In this document: positions 15,901 to 23,917 of the stretch, piece by piece | How positions within the stretch are numbered: position 1 is the first letter of the stretch | How the letters are laid out: the number at the start of each line of letters is the position of its first letter | IMG/VR virus record: IMGVR_UViG_3300015374_000866 | Span: 1-32,868 of that record | Strand: one strand, 5' to 3' | DNA from: a virus | Length of the DNA stretch: 32,868 nt | Notes under the pieces: generated by a model | The model's database searches: none | Seen by the model: the letters and a program-made list of their open reading frames with translations, nothing else | What the model was told of the DNA's origin: nothing | Translations under genes and position numbers: made by a program

Positions 15901-18542
15901 CCCTCGGGCGTGCTCTGCCAGCCAGCAGCGCCGCCCGCGACGTCCAACCCCAGCCGAGCCGCCAGCTCGGTGCCGGCACTGCCTGCTTGCGCCGCGCCGG
16001 CGACCGGCCGGGCGATAGCGCCCGCGCCGCGTATCGCAGTCCCGAGCGGATCGAGCGCCTGCGCACCCGCGCGCACCAATCCTGGCGCCGCCTCGGCAGT
16101 CTCGAGCCCGGCAACGGGCAGAGCTGCCAGGTTGCCCACAAGCTCGGCAGATTCTCGATCGGGTGATGCCAGGCCGCGGCGATACACAGACTCGAGGTCA
16201 GTGCCGCCGCCGCCCACGAAGACCTCGGCCTTGCGCTGATCGGCAGCCGCCTGCGTATCGCGCATCTCCTGACGGATCGCGTCCTGCTCGGCGCCGCTGC
16301 CCGCGGCGTAGAGCTGGCCCTGCAGGTCCTGCAGCCGCTGCAACTGGGCGTTGTACTCGGGGTCGCGGCGGATGTCGCCCGAGAGGCCCTCGTACAGGCG
16401 CGAAGCGTGGGTAAACGGCGACAGCTCGTTGACCACGTCCAGTGCAGTCTTGACGCCGGTGCCGACGATCGACGCGCCGGTGCCGAGCGCGTCCAGCGGC
16501 GTACCGGTGTCCGGCGACTGAATGCCCTGCAGGCGCTCCTGGGCGCTCTGACCGAAGGCAGTACCGACCTCCTGCGGGATACCGGTGGTGCCGGCCGCGA
16601 CGATGCCCGGCGCGCTCACGTCCGGCACCTGGCTGAGCGCGCTGGCGGCCTGATCCTTCGCGCCGCCGACCGAGTCGATGAAGTCGGAAAACGCGCTCTT
16701 GAGCCGATCCACCGGGCTCTGCGGCTGGGCTTCTTCGGCCGCAGCCGGCGCGGACGGGATATGCGCCTGGATCGTGTCGGGTACAGACTGCACCGCGTTG
16801 CCCAGAATGTCGCCGGCGCCACTGGCCAGGTCGGCCAGCCCCTGCACGCCGGGCAGCATCTGAGCCGTGCTTCTGGCCGGTACCTGCGGGTTGTCGGCGA
16901 ACAGCGCACCCTGGATGCGGCCCATGCGCGCTTCCATCTGTGCTGGCGTCATCCACTCGGAGCCGCCACGCAGATCGAGGCCTGACTGGCCGACGTGAAA
17001 CGCGCCCGTGTTCTGGTCGTAGTTATCGGCGAAGAAATAGTGGCCGGGCGTGCTGATGGTCACCGGGTTGCCGGTCGAGGCCTCGCGTGCCATAGCCTGC
17101 ACGTCGGCGCCCACCAGTTTTGTCGGGATGCCCAGCTTCTCCATGAGCTGCTGCTCGGAGCCGATGCCGGCCATGCCCTGAGCCGACGTCCAGCCGACGG
17201 AACTGGCCAGGTCGGTCGCCTCGCGCAAGGTGGGATTCCTGCCGAACGCCTGTGCAAAGCGCACTGCGGCGGCCGGGCCGCAGGCGGCATACGCCTCGTC
17301 AGCCGACAGTTGTGAGTCGCCGAACTGGGATACCTGTTTCGCGGGCGGGGCCCAGCCACCGGTGCGACTGAGCAGTTCTTGAGTCGACGCGCCCGCGGCG
17401 CTACCAGCTCCGCCAATCTCGCCGTACGCGGAAGCGTAATTACGCCGCGCGGCCGACTGCGGGTTGTCGTACTGGTAGGGACGCTCTGCCTGGGCCGCGA
17501 CCCAGGAAGCTTTCTCGGCGCCGCTCAACCCCTCGGGCGCGCTCTGGTACGCCCTGGCATACAGCGGCACGATCTGGGACGCCTGCAGTTGCGCGCCGCT
17601 TTCGCCGAGCAGTTGCTGCTCGTTGTCGGCGTACGGCTTACCCATGCCGCCCAGGTCGAACTGGAACAGGCCGCGCCCGCCACCACCTTTCTGCACCGCG
17701 TTCGGGTCCCAGCCGCTCTCGGCCTTGGCGCCGGCGGCCACGGTACGGATGAAGTCCGGATCGCTCGCGAGCTCGGGCGGGGCGTTGCTGCTGATCAGAT
17801 CGGATAGCCAACCGGGCACGCCGCCTACATTCGGCGTACCCGTTGGCCTGACACCGCTGGGGGAGGGTCCAGCAGCAGGTTCTGGTGGCGGAGTCGGATT
17901 GAACTGGTTGGCAAAGCTCTGCAGGTCCTGTACGCCAGCCTGGCTGGCAGCGGTCAGCCCCTGTGAAAACGCCTCGTTGGCGTCACCCGCGCTGCTCTTC
18001 AAGCTGTTCCACAGGTTGTCGGCGAAGCCCTGCACATCGCCGCCGGCAGCGGCGGCTGCAGCCACGCCCTGGCTCCAGACGTCGTCGCGCCAGGAGTCCA
18101 GGTTCGAAGACTGCGCTGGACTGGGGGCGGTCGCCTGGAAGCTCGAGGGCTCCGGTGTCGGAGCAGGAACAGGACTAACAGTTGGCGGCGCTGCCTCGGG
18201 CATCGGCTCCGGAGCTGCTGGTGGTGGTGGAGGTGCGGCTGGTGGAGTCGGCGCGGCCCAACCACCGATACGGCTCAGGTCCGGCGCTGCCGGCGGCTCC
18301 GGCGGCGGAGGCGGAGGCGGTGGCGGAAGTGGCTCCGGTTCTGGCGGCGGAGGTGGAGGAGCAGGCGGCGGAGGTGTTGCCTCAGGAGGAGCGCCACCCA
18401 GCAGTCCCTGGATGCCGCTGAGCTTCTCGCCGAGAGCCTGCTGCAGGCTGAAGCCGTCGATCTTCTGCTGGATGTTCTGCGACAGCTGCTGCCGCTGGTA
18501 CTCATCCCAGCTTTGCTCGTCGATATCCGGCAGCATCGTCAT
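12957..18542 (-). CDS. Giant multidomain virion protein, lysozyme and C39-like, 1861 aa
   Basis: This is the largest gene here. Residues 51-135 are a poly-Pro linker. Residues 244-378 form a lysozyme-like domain with candidate catalytic Glu275 (AKAESGWDP) and GRGLFQFD. Residues 395-545 resemble a papain-type C39 peptidase, with Cys421 in AACGPAAAVRFA and His501 in TPGHYFFADNYD. The middle is long and helical. Around residues 1290-1600, motifs such as NAPLRWGATAASPPFLVTNA and VDFSRAG...LFLNARAQGS recall the LPD38 domain of phage polyvalent proteins. The start has GGAGG at an 8-base spacing. It is probably carried in the virion and ejected, opening the peptidoglycan. The LPD38 call is from memory. 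Confidence 0.82.
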   Translation of the reverse strand: MTMLPDIDEQSWDEYQRQQLSQNIQQKIDGFSLQQALGEKLSGIQGLLGGAPPEATPPPPAPPPPPPEPEPLPPPPPPPPPEPPAAPDLSRIGGWAAPTPPAAPPPPPAAPEPMPEAAPPTVSPVPAPTPEPSSFQATAPSPAQSSNLDSWRDDVWSQGVAAAAAAGGDVQGFADNLWNSLKSSAGDANEAFSQGLTAASQAGVQDLQSFANQFNPTPPPEPAAGPSPSGVRPTGTPNVGGVPGWLSDLISSNAPPELASDPDFIRTVAAGAKAESGWDPNAVQKGGGGRGLFQFDLGGMGKPYADNEQQLLGESGAQLQASQIVPLYARAYQSAPEGLSGAEKASWVAAQAERPYQYDNPQSAARRNYASAYGEIGGAGSAAGASTQELLSRTGGWAPPAKQVSQFGDSQLSADEAYAACGPAAAVRFAQAFGRNPTLREATDLASSVGWTSAQGMAGIGSEQQLMEKLGIPTKLVGADVQAMAREASTGNPVTISTPGHYFFADNYDQNTGAFHVGQSGLDLRGGSEWMTPAQMEARMGRIQGALFADNPQVPARSTAQMLPGVQGLADLASGAGDILGNAVQSVPDTIQAHIPSAPAAAEEAQPQSPVDRLKSAFSDFIDSVGGAKDQAASALSQVPDVSAPGIVAAGTTGIPQEVGTAFGQSAQERLQGIQSPDTGTPLDALGTGASIVGTGVKTALDVVNELSPFTHASRLYEGLSGDIRRDPEYNAQLQRLQDLQGQLYAAGSGAEQDAIRQEMRDTQAAADQRKAEVFVGGGGTDLESVYRRGLASPDRESAELVGNLAALPVAGLETAEAAPGLVRAGAQALDPLGTAIRGAGAIARPVAGAAQAGSAGTELAARLGLDVAGGAAGWQSTPEGASPQERLLRTAAGAAAGEAGFRGARWAVTPRGAELAKTAYPELDKITNMYRTIDARPSPVSEVADKAADFFGLGGRTGVLDRAAADRFAYINQMTGRAKEALGSSFTPEMDAEALVAAYAGKGARALQRIKDDVTPALDIVRKGPGGEADLEHLNTYRKLQRDVEVANLYGGTRQASGGVTSAADAQARLQDLEALVGTDRFGAIERADQMLNKATEGLLLDRVKAGMVDPDLATRLIAEQPHYNPTVFMKHLDAGDGGISSGGDRLVNVNNLLRRLGEEGSVDDTEQPIRSLVRHFVQNDVLNNRNDVAKSIIEAAQNDPQLLDPKTGKSIVQRVNPMRVVTGPEVSGPGGAPLSKLLGGPTGVASVLERKFGDQKDLVSLYENGQRVYYKAPEELRKVMLGLDGAPPGVIGNVFKALNAPLRWGATAASPPFLVTNAIADAVTTYLREGAGTAARIPKGWWSAAKQDDLYKGYMRAGGGMESLFQRSPQDIDKLIEDTGGLVVKDHGDLTRLIGDALKLKFITRAGEVIEQGPHLAAFERHLARGESPAQAATAGRRATVDFSRAGDVLREANMVSLFLNARAQGSLNMARTLRDNPIGTGKRLAGLAGINAINDYRNRQRPEYWDIPEYERKANMIVMLGDGEKNDNGIGYKNIPRLSIPLREWASFTDPLNYGLSQLDPNPAARDPRTLRNLGTDEAGNVLPLQGNDPGSAAATLLPAPLRSPVEILANRRFYTGLPIVPRDKEDLPPSQQSNERTSVLSRKIGEELGISPMQLDFLINENLGTLGRTGLAAGDQLSEWLGTSPSDKQPSQGPPVIGGLASGVLRNYGGQLAADKYDKLDQSMGNSQEPIADSIRQLPEYATATRDRQDSMLRVAQQQLRSHFSDLLGIPQSTTDVGLPPKYVGVTDKQKEQDIDQALAKYRAWDTDPKNNAKPSSADVKLALTYEDQVSEKYRLAKEAMDKRNAAIRKTVTQQAP

Positions 18543-18664
18543 CGGCGCGCCCTCCGCTGGATGTCGTCACACGCGCAGTAGCCGCCGGCCACGCCGGCCA
18601 GAACGATGAACCAGTAGCGGAAACGTGAGTAGCGCAGGCTCGGGCGCCTTATTGCAAACGCCAC
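18539..18664 (-). CDS. Tiny membrane protein, 41 aa
   Basis: A GTG at 18664 opens a frame whose stop overlaps the ATG of the giant virion gene (ATGA). The product has a basic N-terminus (RRPSLRYSRFRY), one hydrophobic segment (WFIVLAGVAGGYCAC) and a basic tail. Its start lies inside the end of the Gln/Tyr-rich gene. It would be a single-span membrane peptide. The coupling supports translation, but the start is uncertain. Confidence 0.5.
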   Translation of the reverse strand: MAFAIRRPSLRYSRFRYWFIVLAGVAGGYCACDDIQRRARR

Positions 18665-19875
18665 GTTCCCGCACCCGGCGAGTTCTGGCCGTACTTGGGC
18701 AGGCTCTGGTTGTAGAGCGCCTGGACGTCGTTCTTGTCCCAACCATTGGCTTCGTACTGGCCAAGCAGCATCTGCTGCTGGCTTGGCGCCATGTTCTGCC
18801 AGCTCTGCGCCGCGATCTGGTTGGGAGCCGGCAGGTTGTACTGCTGCTGCTGGCCGCCGTACATGTTGGTGCCGTTGCCGGTGGCCTGTACCTGCTGGTC
18901 AGCGGTCGCGCCCTGCTGCCCGACGCCGATGCCGCTGCCCCAGGCCGGGCCACGCTGCGCCATAGCTGGATTGGCCACGAACTGGCCCTGGGCGTTGATC
19001 TCGCCGCTGGCGCCACGCTGCTCACCCTGACCGAAGCCCGGCTGGCTATACCACTGCGCGTTGCCAGGCTGCTGCTGCCCGTACTGGCCGGCGATCTGCT
19101 GCTGCATGGTGTTCAGGTTGGCCGCCTGAGGCTGGTAGCCGGTCGTCGCTCCGCCGCCGGGCGTGTACTGGCCCATAGCCGCGGCGTACAGGTCGCGCAT
19201 GCCCTGCGGCGTCGAGCCGAGTACCTGCTGGTACTTGGCCCAGTCGGCCGGGCCGCGCAACTGGCTGAGCTGGCCCAGGTACGCCAGTGCGTTCTGCTGC
19301 TGCAACTGCTGTTGCTGAGCAGCAAACTGCTGCTGCTGAAAGCCCTGGGTGTACTGCTGGTTCTGGCCGGCGAGCGTCTGCTGGCGCTGCCCGCTCGGGT
19401 CGGTGTACCAGCCCGTCAGCTCGCCCTGGTTCAGTCCGAGCGTGTTTGCCTGCGTCTGGGCTGCCAGCGTGGAGGCCCCTTGCGTGGGCGCGGTGCCCGG
19501 TGCGTAGTACTGGCCGAACATGCCGGACCACGCCTGTGCGTTGCCCTGAGCCTGCTGCTGGGCGGTGAGCGTCTGGTCGCCGACGTTCGGCGCGCCGCCG
19601 GGCCCGTACCACTGCCCGAACTGGCCCGTGTACCACTGCTCCTGGGGGTTGTTCCACTGGCCGTTCCACATGCCCGTCTGGTTCGCCTCGTCGAGCTTCT
19701 TCTGCCACTCGAACTTGGCCTGCGCCAGAGCCTTGTCGGCCGGCACGCCGGAAGCCAGGGCGTTGTAGTACGACGCCTGGGCCTGGTTCTGGTCCCAGCT
19801 GGATAAGGCGTTGCCCGCCTGGTAGTTGGCGTAGTAACCGGGATCGCTGGTGGGAGCGCCTGCGTAATAGGGCAT
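18649..19875 (-). CDS. Gln/Tyr/Gly-rich low-complexity virion protein, 408 aa
   Basis: The protein is dominated by Gln, Tyr, Gly, Ala and Asn, with Gln runs (GFQQQQFAAQQQQLQQQNAL) and repeated QWY/QYY units. The composition resembles prion-like or phase-separating sequences. No catalytic motif is visible. The ATG at 19875 has a GAGGTAA Shine-Dalgarno and the stop is TAA. It lies between the two lysozyme-domain genes, so it is likely an internal or ejected virion component, but this is inferred from position only. Confidence 0.72.
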   Translation of the reverse strand: MPYYAGAPTSDPGYYANYQAGNALSSWDQNQAQASYYNALASGVPADKALAQAKFEWQKKLDEANQTGMWNGQWNNPQEQWYTGQFGQWYGPGGAPNVGDQTLTAQQQAQGNAQAWSGMFGQYYAPGTAPTQGASTLAAQTQANTLGLNQGELTGWYTDPSGQRQQTLAGQNQQYTQGFQQQQFAAQQQQLQQQNALAYLGQLSQLRGPADWAKYQQVLGSTPQGMRDLYAAAMGQYTPGGGATTGYQPQAANLNTMQQQIAGQYGQQQPGNAQWYSQPGFGQGEQRGASGEINAQGQFVANPAMAQRGPAWGSGIGVGQQGATADQQVQATGNGTNMYGGQQQQYNLPAPNQIAAQSWQNMAPSQQQMLLGQYEANGWDKNDVQALYNQSLPKYGQNSPGAGTWRLQ

Positions 19876-19878
19876 CGC

Positions 19879-21003
19879 TTACCTCGCGTTTGGATCGAGT
19901 GAATTCCAGGCTCTGAGATAGTTCTGGTAGGCAGCCGTCTGAGGCGTAATCCAGCGACCGCCAACGGTACCGGCGGGACGCTCCGTGGCACCGTACACGC
20001 GCGCCGCAAGCTCCTGGTCGCTCAGGCCGGGCGCCTGCTGCTGCAGCCTTGCATAGTTCTGAGCGAACTGGGGCACGATCGTGCGGGCCTGGTAGTTGGG
20101 ATCAAACAGTTGCTCTTCTGGCACGCCGTGGCCCATGCCTTGCGGCCCGATATCGAACTGCCACAAGCCGCGCCCGCCGTAGGTGGTGTGCGTGCGAGGG
20201 TCATTCGGGTCGTAGCCGATCTGATACGCACGCGGGTCGTCGGTTGATTCGGCACGCGCCGCGGCCGCGGCGATGCGCAGAAAGCGCGGATCGCTGGCGT
20301 ACTCGCCAGCGTGCTGAGCGATCAGGTCGTTCCACGGCGAGACATTCGGCGGCAGCGCTGGAGGCGGCGGCTCCGGTCGCGCCTGGGCTTCCTGCGCGCT
20401 GCCCAGTGTCCAGTCGCCGGAGCCAGGTGGCTGGTAGTCGCTGAGTGGCACCACAGCTTCGGGCCCGGCCTCGCCGATAAGCGCAAGCGTCGGCTGGGTG
20501 ACCACGCCACCGCTGGCCATCGGGCGCACACCGGGTGGGATAGGACCGCCAGGTCCTATCATCGGTGGACGTGGCGGAACGGAGCCAGGGGGACGCGGCA
20601 ACATTGGTCCTGTACCGGGTGGGCCTGGCGGTAACCCGACTGGAGGACCTGGCGGCCCGCCTGGAGCGCCTGGAGGACCGGCTGGAGGCCACTCTGGGGG
20701 TACCTCGATCGGCGGCGGAGACGGCACGCGGAGCTCCGGCCAGCGATTGATGATCGCCTTGTAGACCTGAGAAAAGCCGCTGACGCCCAGTCGCTGGATC
20801 TCCGCCTCCCTGCCTTGCGGGTTAGGCGAGCCGTCGGGGTTGAACAGCCTGCTCCTGTAGTACTCGAGCTTCTGTTCCTCGGTCACCGACGCCGAAAACG
20901 GCGCCTTCGAGGCCGAAAACGCCACGGCGATCTCGGTGGAGATCTGGTCGATCCACAGCGCCAGGTCGTTGGCGACGTCGTCGAGCAGGTTTGTCCTGGG
21001 CAA
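19879..21003 (-). CDS. Lysozyme-domain virion protein with tape-measure motif, 374 aa
   Basis: Residues 1-95 are helical. Residues 96-160 are a Pro/Gly linker. Residues 163-187 (ASGGVVTQPTLALIGEAGPE) match a motif usually found near the C-terminus of siphophage tape-measure proteins. Residues 222-365 form a lysozyme-like domain with candidate Glu252 (AAARAESTDDP), GRGLWQFDIG and a C-terminal QNYLRAW. This domain is paralogous to residues 244-378 of the giant virion protein. The start is a TTG supported by GGAGG seven bases upstream. It follows the portal gene, so a portal-proximal peptidoglycan hydrolase is likely. Confidence 0.78.
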   Translation of the reverse strand: MPRTNLLDDVANDLALWIDQISTEIAVAFSASKAPFSASVTEEQKLEYYRSRLFNPDGSPNPQGREAEIQRLGVSGFSQVYKAIINRWPELRVPSPPPIEVPPEWPPAGPPGAPGGPPGPPVGLPPGPPGTGPMLPRPPGSVPPRPPMIGPGGPIPPGVRPMASGGVVTQPTLALIGEAGPEAVVPLSDYQPPGSGDWTLGSAQEAQARPEPPPPALPPNVSPWNDLIAQHAGEYASDPRFLRIAAAAARAESTDDPRAYQIGYDPNDPRTHTTYGGRGLWQFDIGPQGMGHGVPEEQLFDPNYQARTIVPQFAQNYARLQQQAPGLSDQELAARVYGATERPAGTVGGRWITPQTAAYQNYLRAWNSLDPNAR

Positions 21004-21006
21004 CGG

Positions 21007-23124
21007 TCAGCCTCCGGGCATTGGTAGCGCGCCGGGTGGCGGCCCAGGCACCACCGGCGTGCCGGGTGCGGCGCCCGGAGGCCCCATCGGCAACCCCTGT
21101 CCGGGCGACGGAACAGGATTGGGTGGCATGCCGCCGGGGCCGGGCATGGGTGGCGCACCGGGTGTGCCGCCGGGTACGCCGGCGGAGCCTGGGCCGGGCA
21201 TGCCGGGTGGAGGCGGCCCACCGGGTGGCGGCACGCCGGCCGCGGCCAGCTGGTTGGTTTCGATGGTGCCGATCTTCTGCAGGATCGACTGCTTGAGCTT
21301 GCCCTGAATCTCCTGGCTACTCTTCAGATCGTGCAGCAGCCAGGACTTCTCTACCTCGTCAGGATTCGCTCCCGCGCGCTCGACGGCGTCCTCGTAGGTG
21401 ATGAGCTTGAGCTGCATCTTCTCGCCGAGCGCCCGCGTCTCGATGATTTCGTTCGAGGGTGTGGAGGGTGCGAGCTTGCACTCGTAGCGGTGGACGCCCT
21501 TCAGGTCGTCGGGTCCGATGCCGAGCCAGGACGCCTTGCTCTGGCCACTGATGGTCTTGCGGCCTTTCTTGGCTTCGATCTCGCCCCAGGCGTACACCTT
21601 TTCGCCGATGCGGCGTTCGATGAGCCATGACTCGAAGCCGATGCGGTCGCCGAGCGCGACCTGGGCGTTGCCGACGATCGGGTCCCAGCCCAGCCTGGCC
21701 AGGTACGCCGCCTGGTTGAGCGCGTAGCCCGACTGATCGCTGGCGACCATGCCCTGCACCACGCTCGGCAGCGCCCACTCCAGCATGTCTTTGATCTGCC
21801 CGACGAGCTTGTCGGCGTCCGCACCGCTCTTGGGCTGGTCGATAGGCGAGACGTCGAACGGAAACAGCTTGCCCGGCTCGATGGTCTGCGCGTCGGTAGC
21901 GGCTTCGCGCGCGTCGGTGCCATACGGCATCGCCGGCAGGCCGGGGATGACGCCCGGTGGCGTGGTCTTCTTGAACGCCGGGTAGGCCGTCATAAACGCC
22001 GACTGGCCCTGCATCGTCAGCAGAGAATCCAGCAGCGGGAACAATCGCAGGAAGCCGAACAGGATGCTGAGCCCGGCGTGCTCCGGCAATCTCGACGCGG
22101 TGGTGATGCCCAGCGCGTGGAAATAGGGGCCTTTGAGCGTCTTCAGAATCGGGTCGCCGTAGGCGTGCTCGAGGACCTTGCACACGGTGCCCTCGCCCAG
22201 GCTGCCGTTTTGCCCCTTGTTGCGCTGGCCGGGGCCGCTCAGGCAGATAACCTGCTGCTGGTAGTCCCAGGCCTCGATGCAGCGGATCGTCTGTTCGCTC
22301 TTGCCGCGCATCATGTTGCTCCACTCGGCACGCGCCAGCTCGGCCGCCCGCGGATCGATGCCGCTCCACGTCCTGGGGCTGATGACGTTGCCGTTGGAGT
22401 CCAGTCCCGCGCCGAAGCGCTCGAGCGCCTCCAGGTACGGCAACTCCTTGACCTCGACGATGGAGGTGAAGCCGGACTCGTTCTTGGTGTAATAGAACGT
22501 CTCGGGCGGCACGTCGGTAGTACTGATCGGATACGGCAGCGCCAGCTTGTAGTTTTCGGTTTCGTGGTCGTACATCACGTCCCTGGCGTGCTGGTCGTAT
22601 TCCTTGAGCTGCTCCAGCTCTTTTTCGAGTTGCTGGCTCTTGTCGGAATACTCACTCCACGTCGTTCTGGAGCGCTCGACGGTTTTCAGGATCGCTTCGC
22701 CCTTGACCGCGAGACTCCACATGAACAGCCGCAGGAGCTGACGCTTGGCCTCCTGCTCCTGGCGCTTCCAGGAAGCCTCGAAAAACTGCTCGCGCAGGGT
22801 GCTGTTCTGCTGGTACACGTCGCCGAAACCGATCGGCTTGAACACCGTGGTCATCGGATTGACGCTGAGTGCCGCGGTGACCGTCGTGGCGATGTGCAGT
22901 GCCAGCGGACTGCGCACCTCGATAGCGGTCTTGCGGTACGCCTCGGGAATATCGATCGGCAGCTCGCCGAAAAGTACCGCGTCGATGTCGCGGTACAACT
23001 GGTCGCGATCCCTGAACTGGCGCCGCAAGTCTTCGGCGAGCTCGAGGGTCTGTCGCTCGACAGTGTCGTCCTCGCTGCGAGAAGACCTGAACCAGCCGAC
23101 GGGCGGCGAGGCGTACATGCTCAT
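21007..23124 (-). CDS. Portal protein, 705 aa
   Basis: The protein shows the portal pattern: an N-terminal stem with SPLALHIATTVTAALSVNP, a long helix-rich wing with RQEQEAKRQLLRLFMWSLAV, and a clip/crown region (GPYFHALGITTASRLPEHAG, RLFPLLDSLLTMQGQ). The last 75 residues are a Pro/Gly/Met-rich disordered tail. Twelve copies should form the vertex channel through which DNA is packaged and ejected. At 705 aa it is longer than a typical HK97 portal and closer to podovirus portals. The ATG at 23124 overlaps the stop of a 28-codon micro-gene. Confidence 0.85.
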   Translation of the reverse strand: MSMYASPPVGWFRSSRSEDDTVERQTLELAEDLRRQFRDRDQLYRDIDAVLFGELPIDIPEAYRKTAIEVRSPLALHIATTVTAALSVNPMTTVFKPIGFGDVYQQNSTLREQFFEASWKRQEQEAKRQLLRLFMWSLAVKGEAILKTVERSRTTWSEYSDKSQQLEKELEQLKEYDQHARDVMYDHETENYKLALPYPISTTDVPPETFYYTKNESGFTSIVEVKELPYLEALERFGAGLDSNGNVISPRTWSGIDPRAAELARAEWSNMMRGKSEQTIRCIEAWDYQQQVICLSGPGQRNKGQNGSLGEGTVCKVLEHAYGDPILKTLKGPYFHALGITTASRLPEHAGLSILFGFLRLFPLLDSLLTMQGQSAFMTAYPAFKKTTPPGVIPGLPAMPYGTDAREAATDAQTIEPGKLFPFDVSPIDQPKSGADADKLVGQIKDMLEWALPSVVQGMVASDQSGYALNQAAYLARLGWDPIVGNAQVALGDRIGFESWLIERRIGEKVYAWGEIEAKKGRKTISGQSKASWLGIGPDDLKGVHRYECKLAPSTPSNEIIETRALGEKMQLKLITYEDAVERAGANPDEVEKSWLLHDLKSSQEIQGKLKQSILQKIGTIETNQLAAAGVPPPGGPPPPGMPGPGSAGVPGGTPGAPPMPGPGGMPPNPVPSPGQGLPMGPPGAAPGTPVVPGPPPGALPMPGG

Positions 23125-23207
23125 GGGCAGTCACTCTTGTTTTCGGGGTAGGGCACGGTCGGCGGAATCTTCTTGATCGGCAGCGTGCCGGCTGGGCGAT
23201 CTCTCAT
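23121..23207 (-). CDS. Micro-gene between fibre-like and portal genes, 28 aa
   Basis: The peptide MRDRPAGTLPIKKIPPTVPY plus eight residues is encoded by a frame with ATGA overlaps at both ends. Its ATG overlaps the stop of the 237-aa gene, and its TGA overlaps the portal ATG. Precise double coupling makes it likely to be translated, if only to carry ribosomes to the portal start. It is Pro/Lys-rich with no recognised domain. Confidence 0.55.
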   Translation of the reverse strand: MRDRPAGTLPIKKIPPTVPYPENKSDCP

Positions 23208-23917
23208 GCGCGCTGCTCCGTGACGTTGATCAATTGGTAGCCGGCGGCCGAGAAGCCGGCTGCGCCAGTTGAGGGGGTGTACAGAAACACCGCGAAGCGG
23301 TGCGTGCCGCTGGTGGTGATCTGGCCGCCGACATACGCGGTAAATGACCACGGCACCATCGCGCCGTTCAAGGTGGGCTGGCACACCATGAGCGAGTCGT
23401 AGACGAGCGTGCCGTCCACGCCCATGCCCACGTAGACGGCAGCGGTTGCAACGGCATGGACGATCGTGCCGCACGCCTCGACACGTACCCAGTTGCCGAC
23501 CGTCGTCGCCAGATTGATCTGCAGCGGCGACTCGTACCACGTATTGATCGCCGGGATGTTCCACGTCTGGATGATGCGCGTGGTGGTCGTGGTCTGCGCT
23601 GTGCCTGCCGGCAGACTGACCTTGCCGCCCACCGCGACCAGATTGAGGTTCTTGGCGTTGATGTCCAGATCGGTGTACGCCGCAGCGTCACGGTCGTAGC
23701 TCTGGAGAAAGCCTCGTTTGGTGGGCTGGTCGTATTGAAGTTCCAGCCCCGCGCCGCTCTGCGGGGAGAGCGCCCCTTGCGCCCTGAAACTGTTGGCGTC
23801 GATGATGCCGCGATGCGTGACCAGCCCCGTGCCGAGCTGCTGGCGCCCGTTGCTGGAGTTGCCCTGGCCGGTGGCCAGTAGCGGCGGCAGGAACGTGGGC
23901 GGATTACTGAACGTCAT
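23204..23917 (-). CDS. Fibre/head-decoration-like beta protein, 237 aa
   Basis: The N-terminal half (GAGLELQYDQPTKRGFLQSY, then DLDINAKNLNLVAVGG) resembles segments of phage fibre proteins. The C-terminal half (WYESPLQINLATTVGNWVRV ... AVFLYTPSTGAAGF) looks like a jelly-roll or C1q-like domain. It starts by ATGA overlap with the large terminase stop. A fibre-type protein between terminase and portal is unusual. It may be a head fibre or decoration protein. No enzyme motif is visible. Confidence 0.65.
   Translation of the reverse strand: MTFSNPPTFLPPLLATGQGNSSNGRQQLGTGLVTHRGIIDANSFRAQGALSPQSGAGLELQYDQPTKRGFLQSYDRDAAAYTDLDINAKNLNLVAVGGKVSLPAGTAQTTTTTRIIQTWNIPAINTWYESPLQINLATTVGNWVRVEACGTIVHAVATAAVYVGMGVDGTLVYDSLMVCQPTLNGAMVPWSFTAYVGGQITTSGTHRFAVFLYTPSTGAAGFSAAGYQLINVTEQRA

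Noticed and set aside
22078-23151. A 357-codon plus-strand frame opposite the portal gene
   Set aside because: The portal protein is well supported on the minus strand; the antisense product has no recognisable domain.
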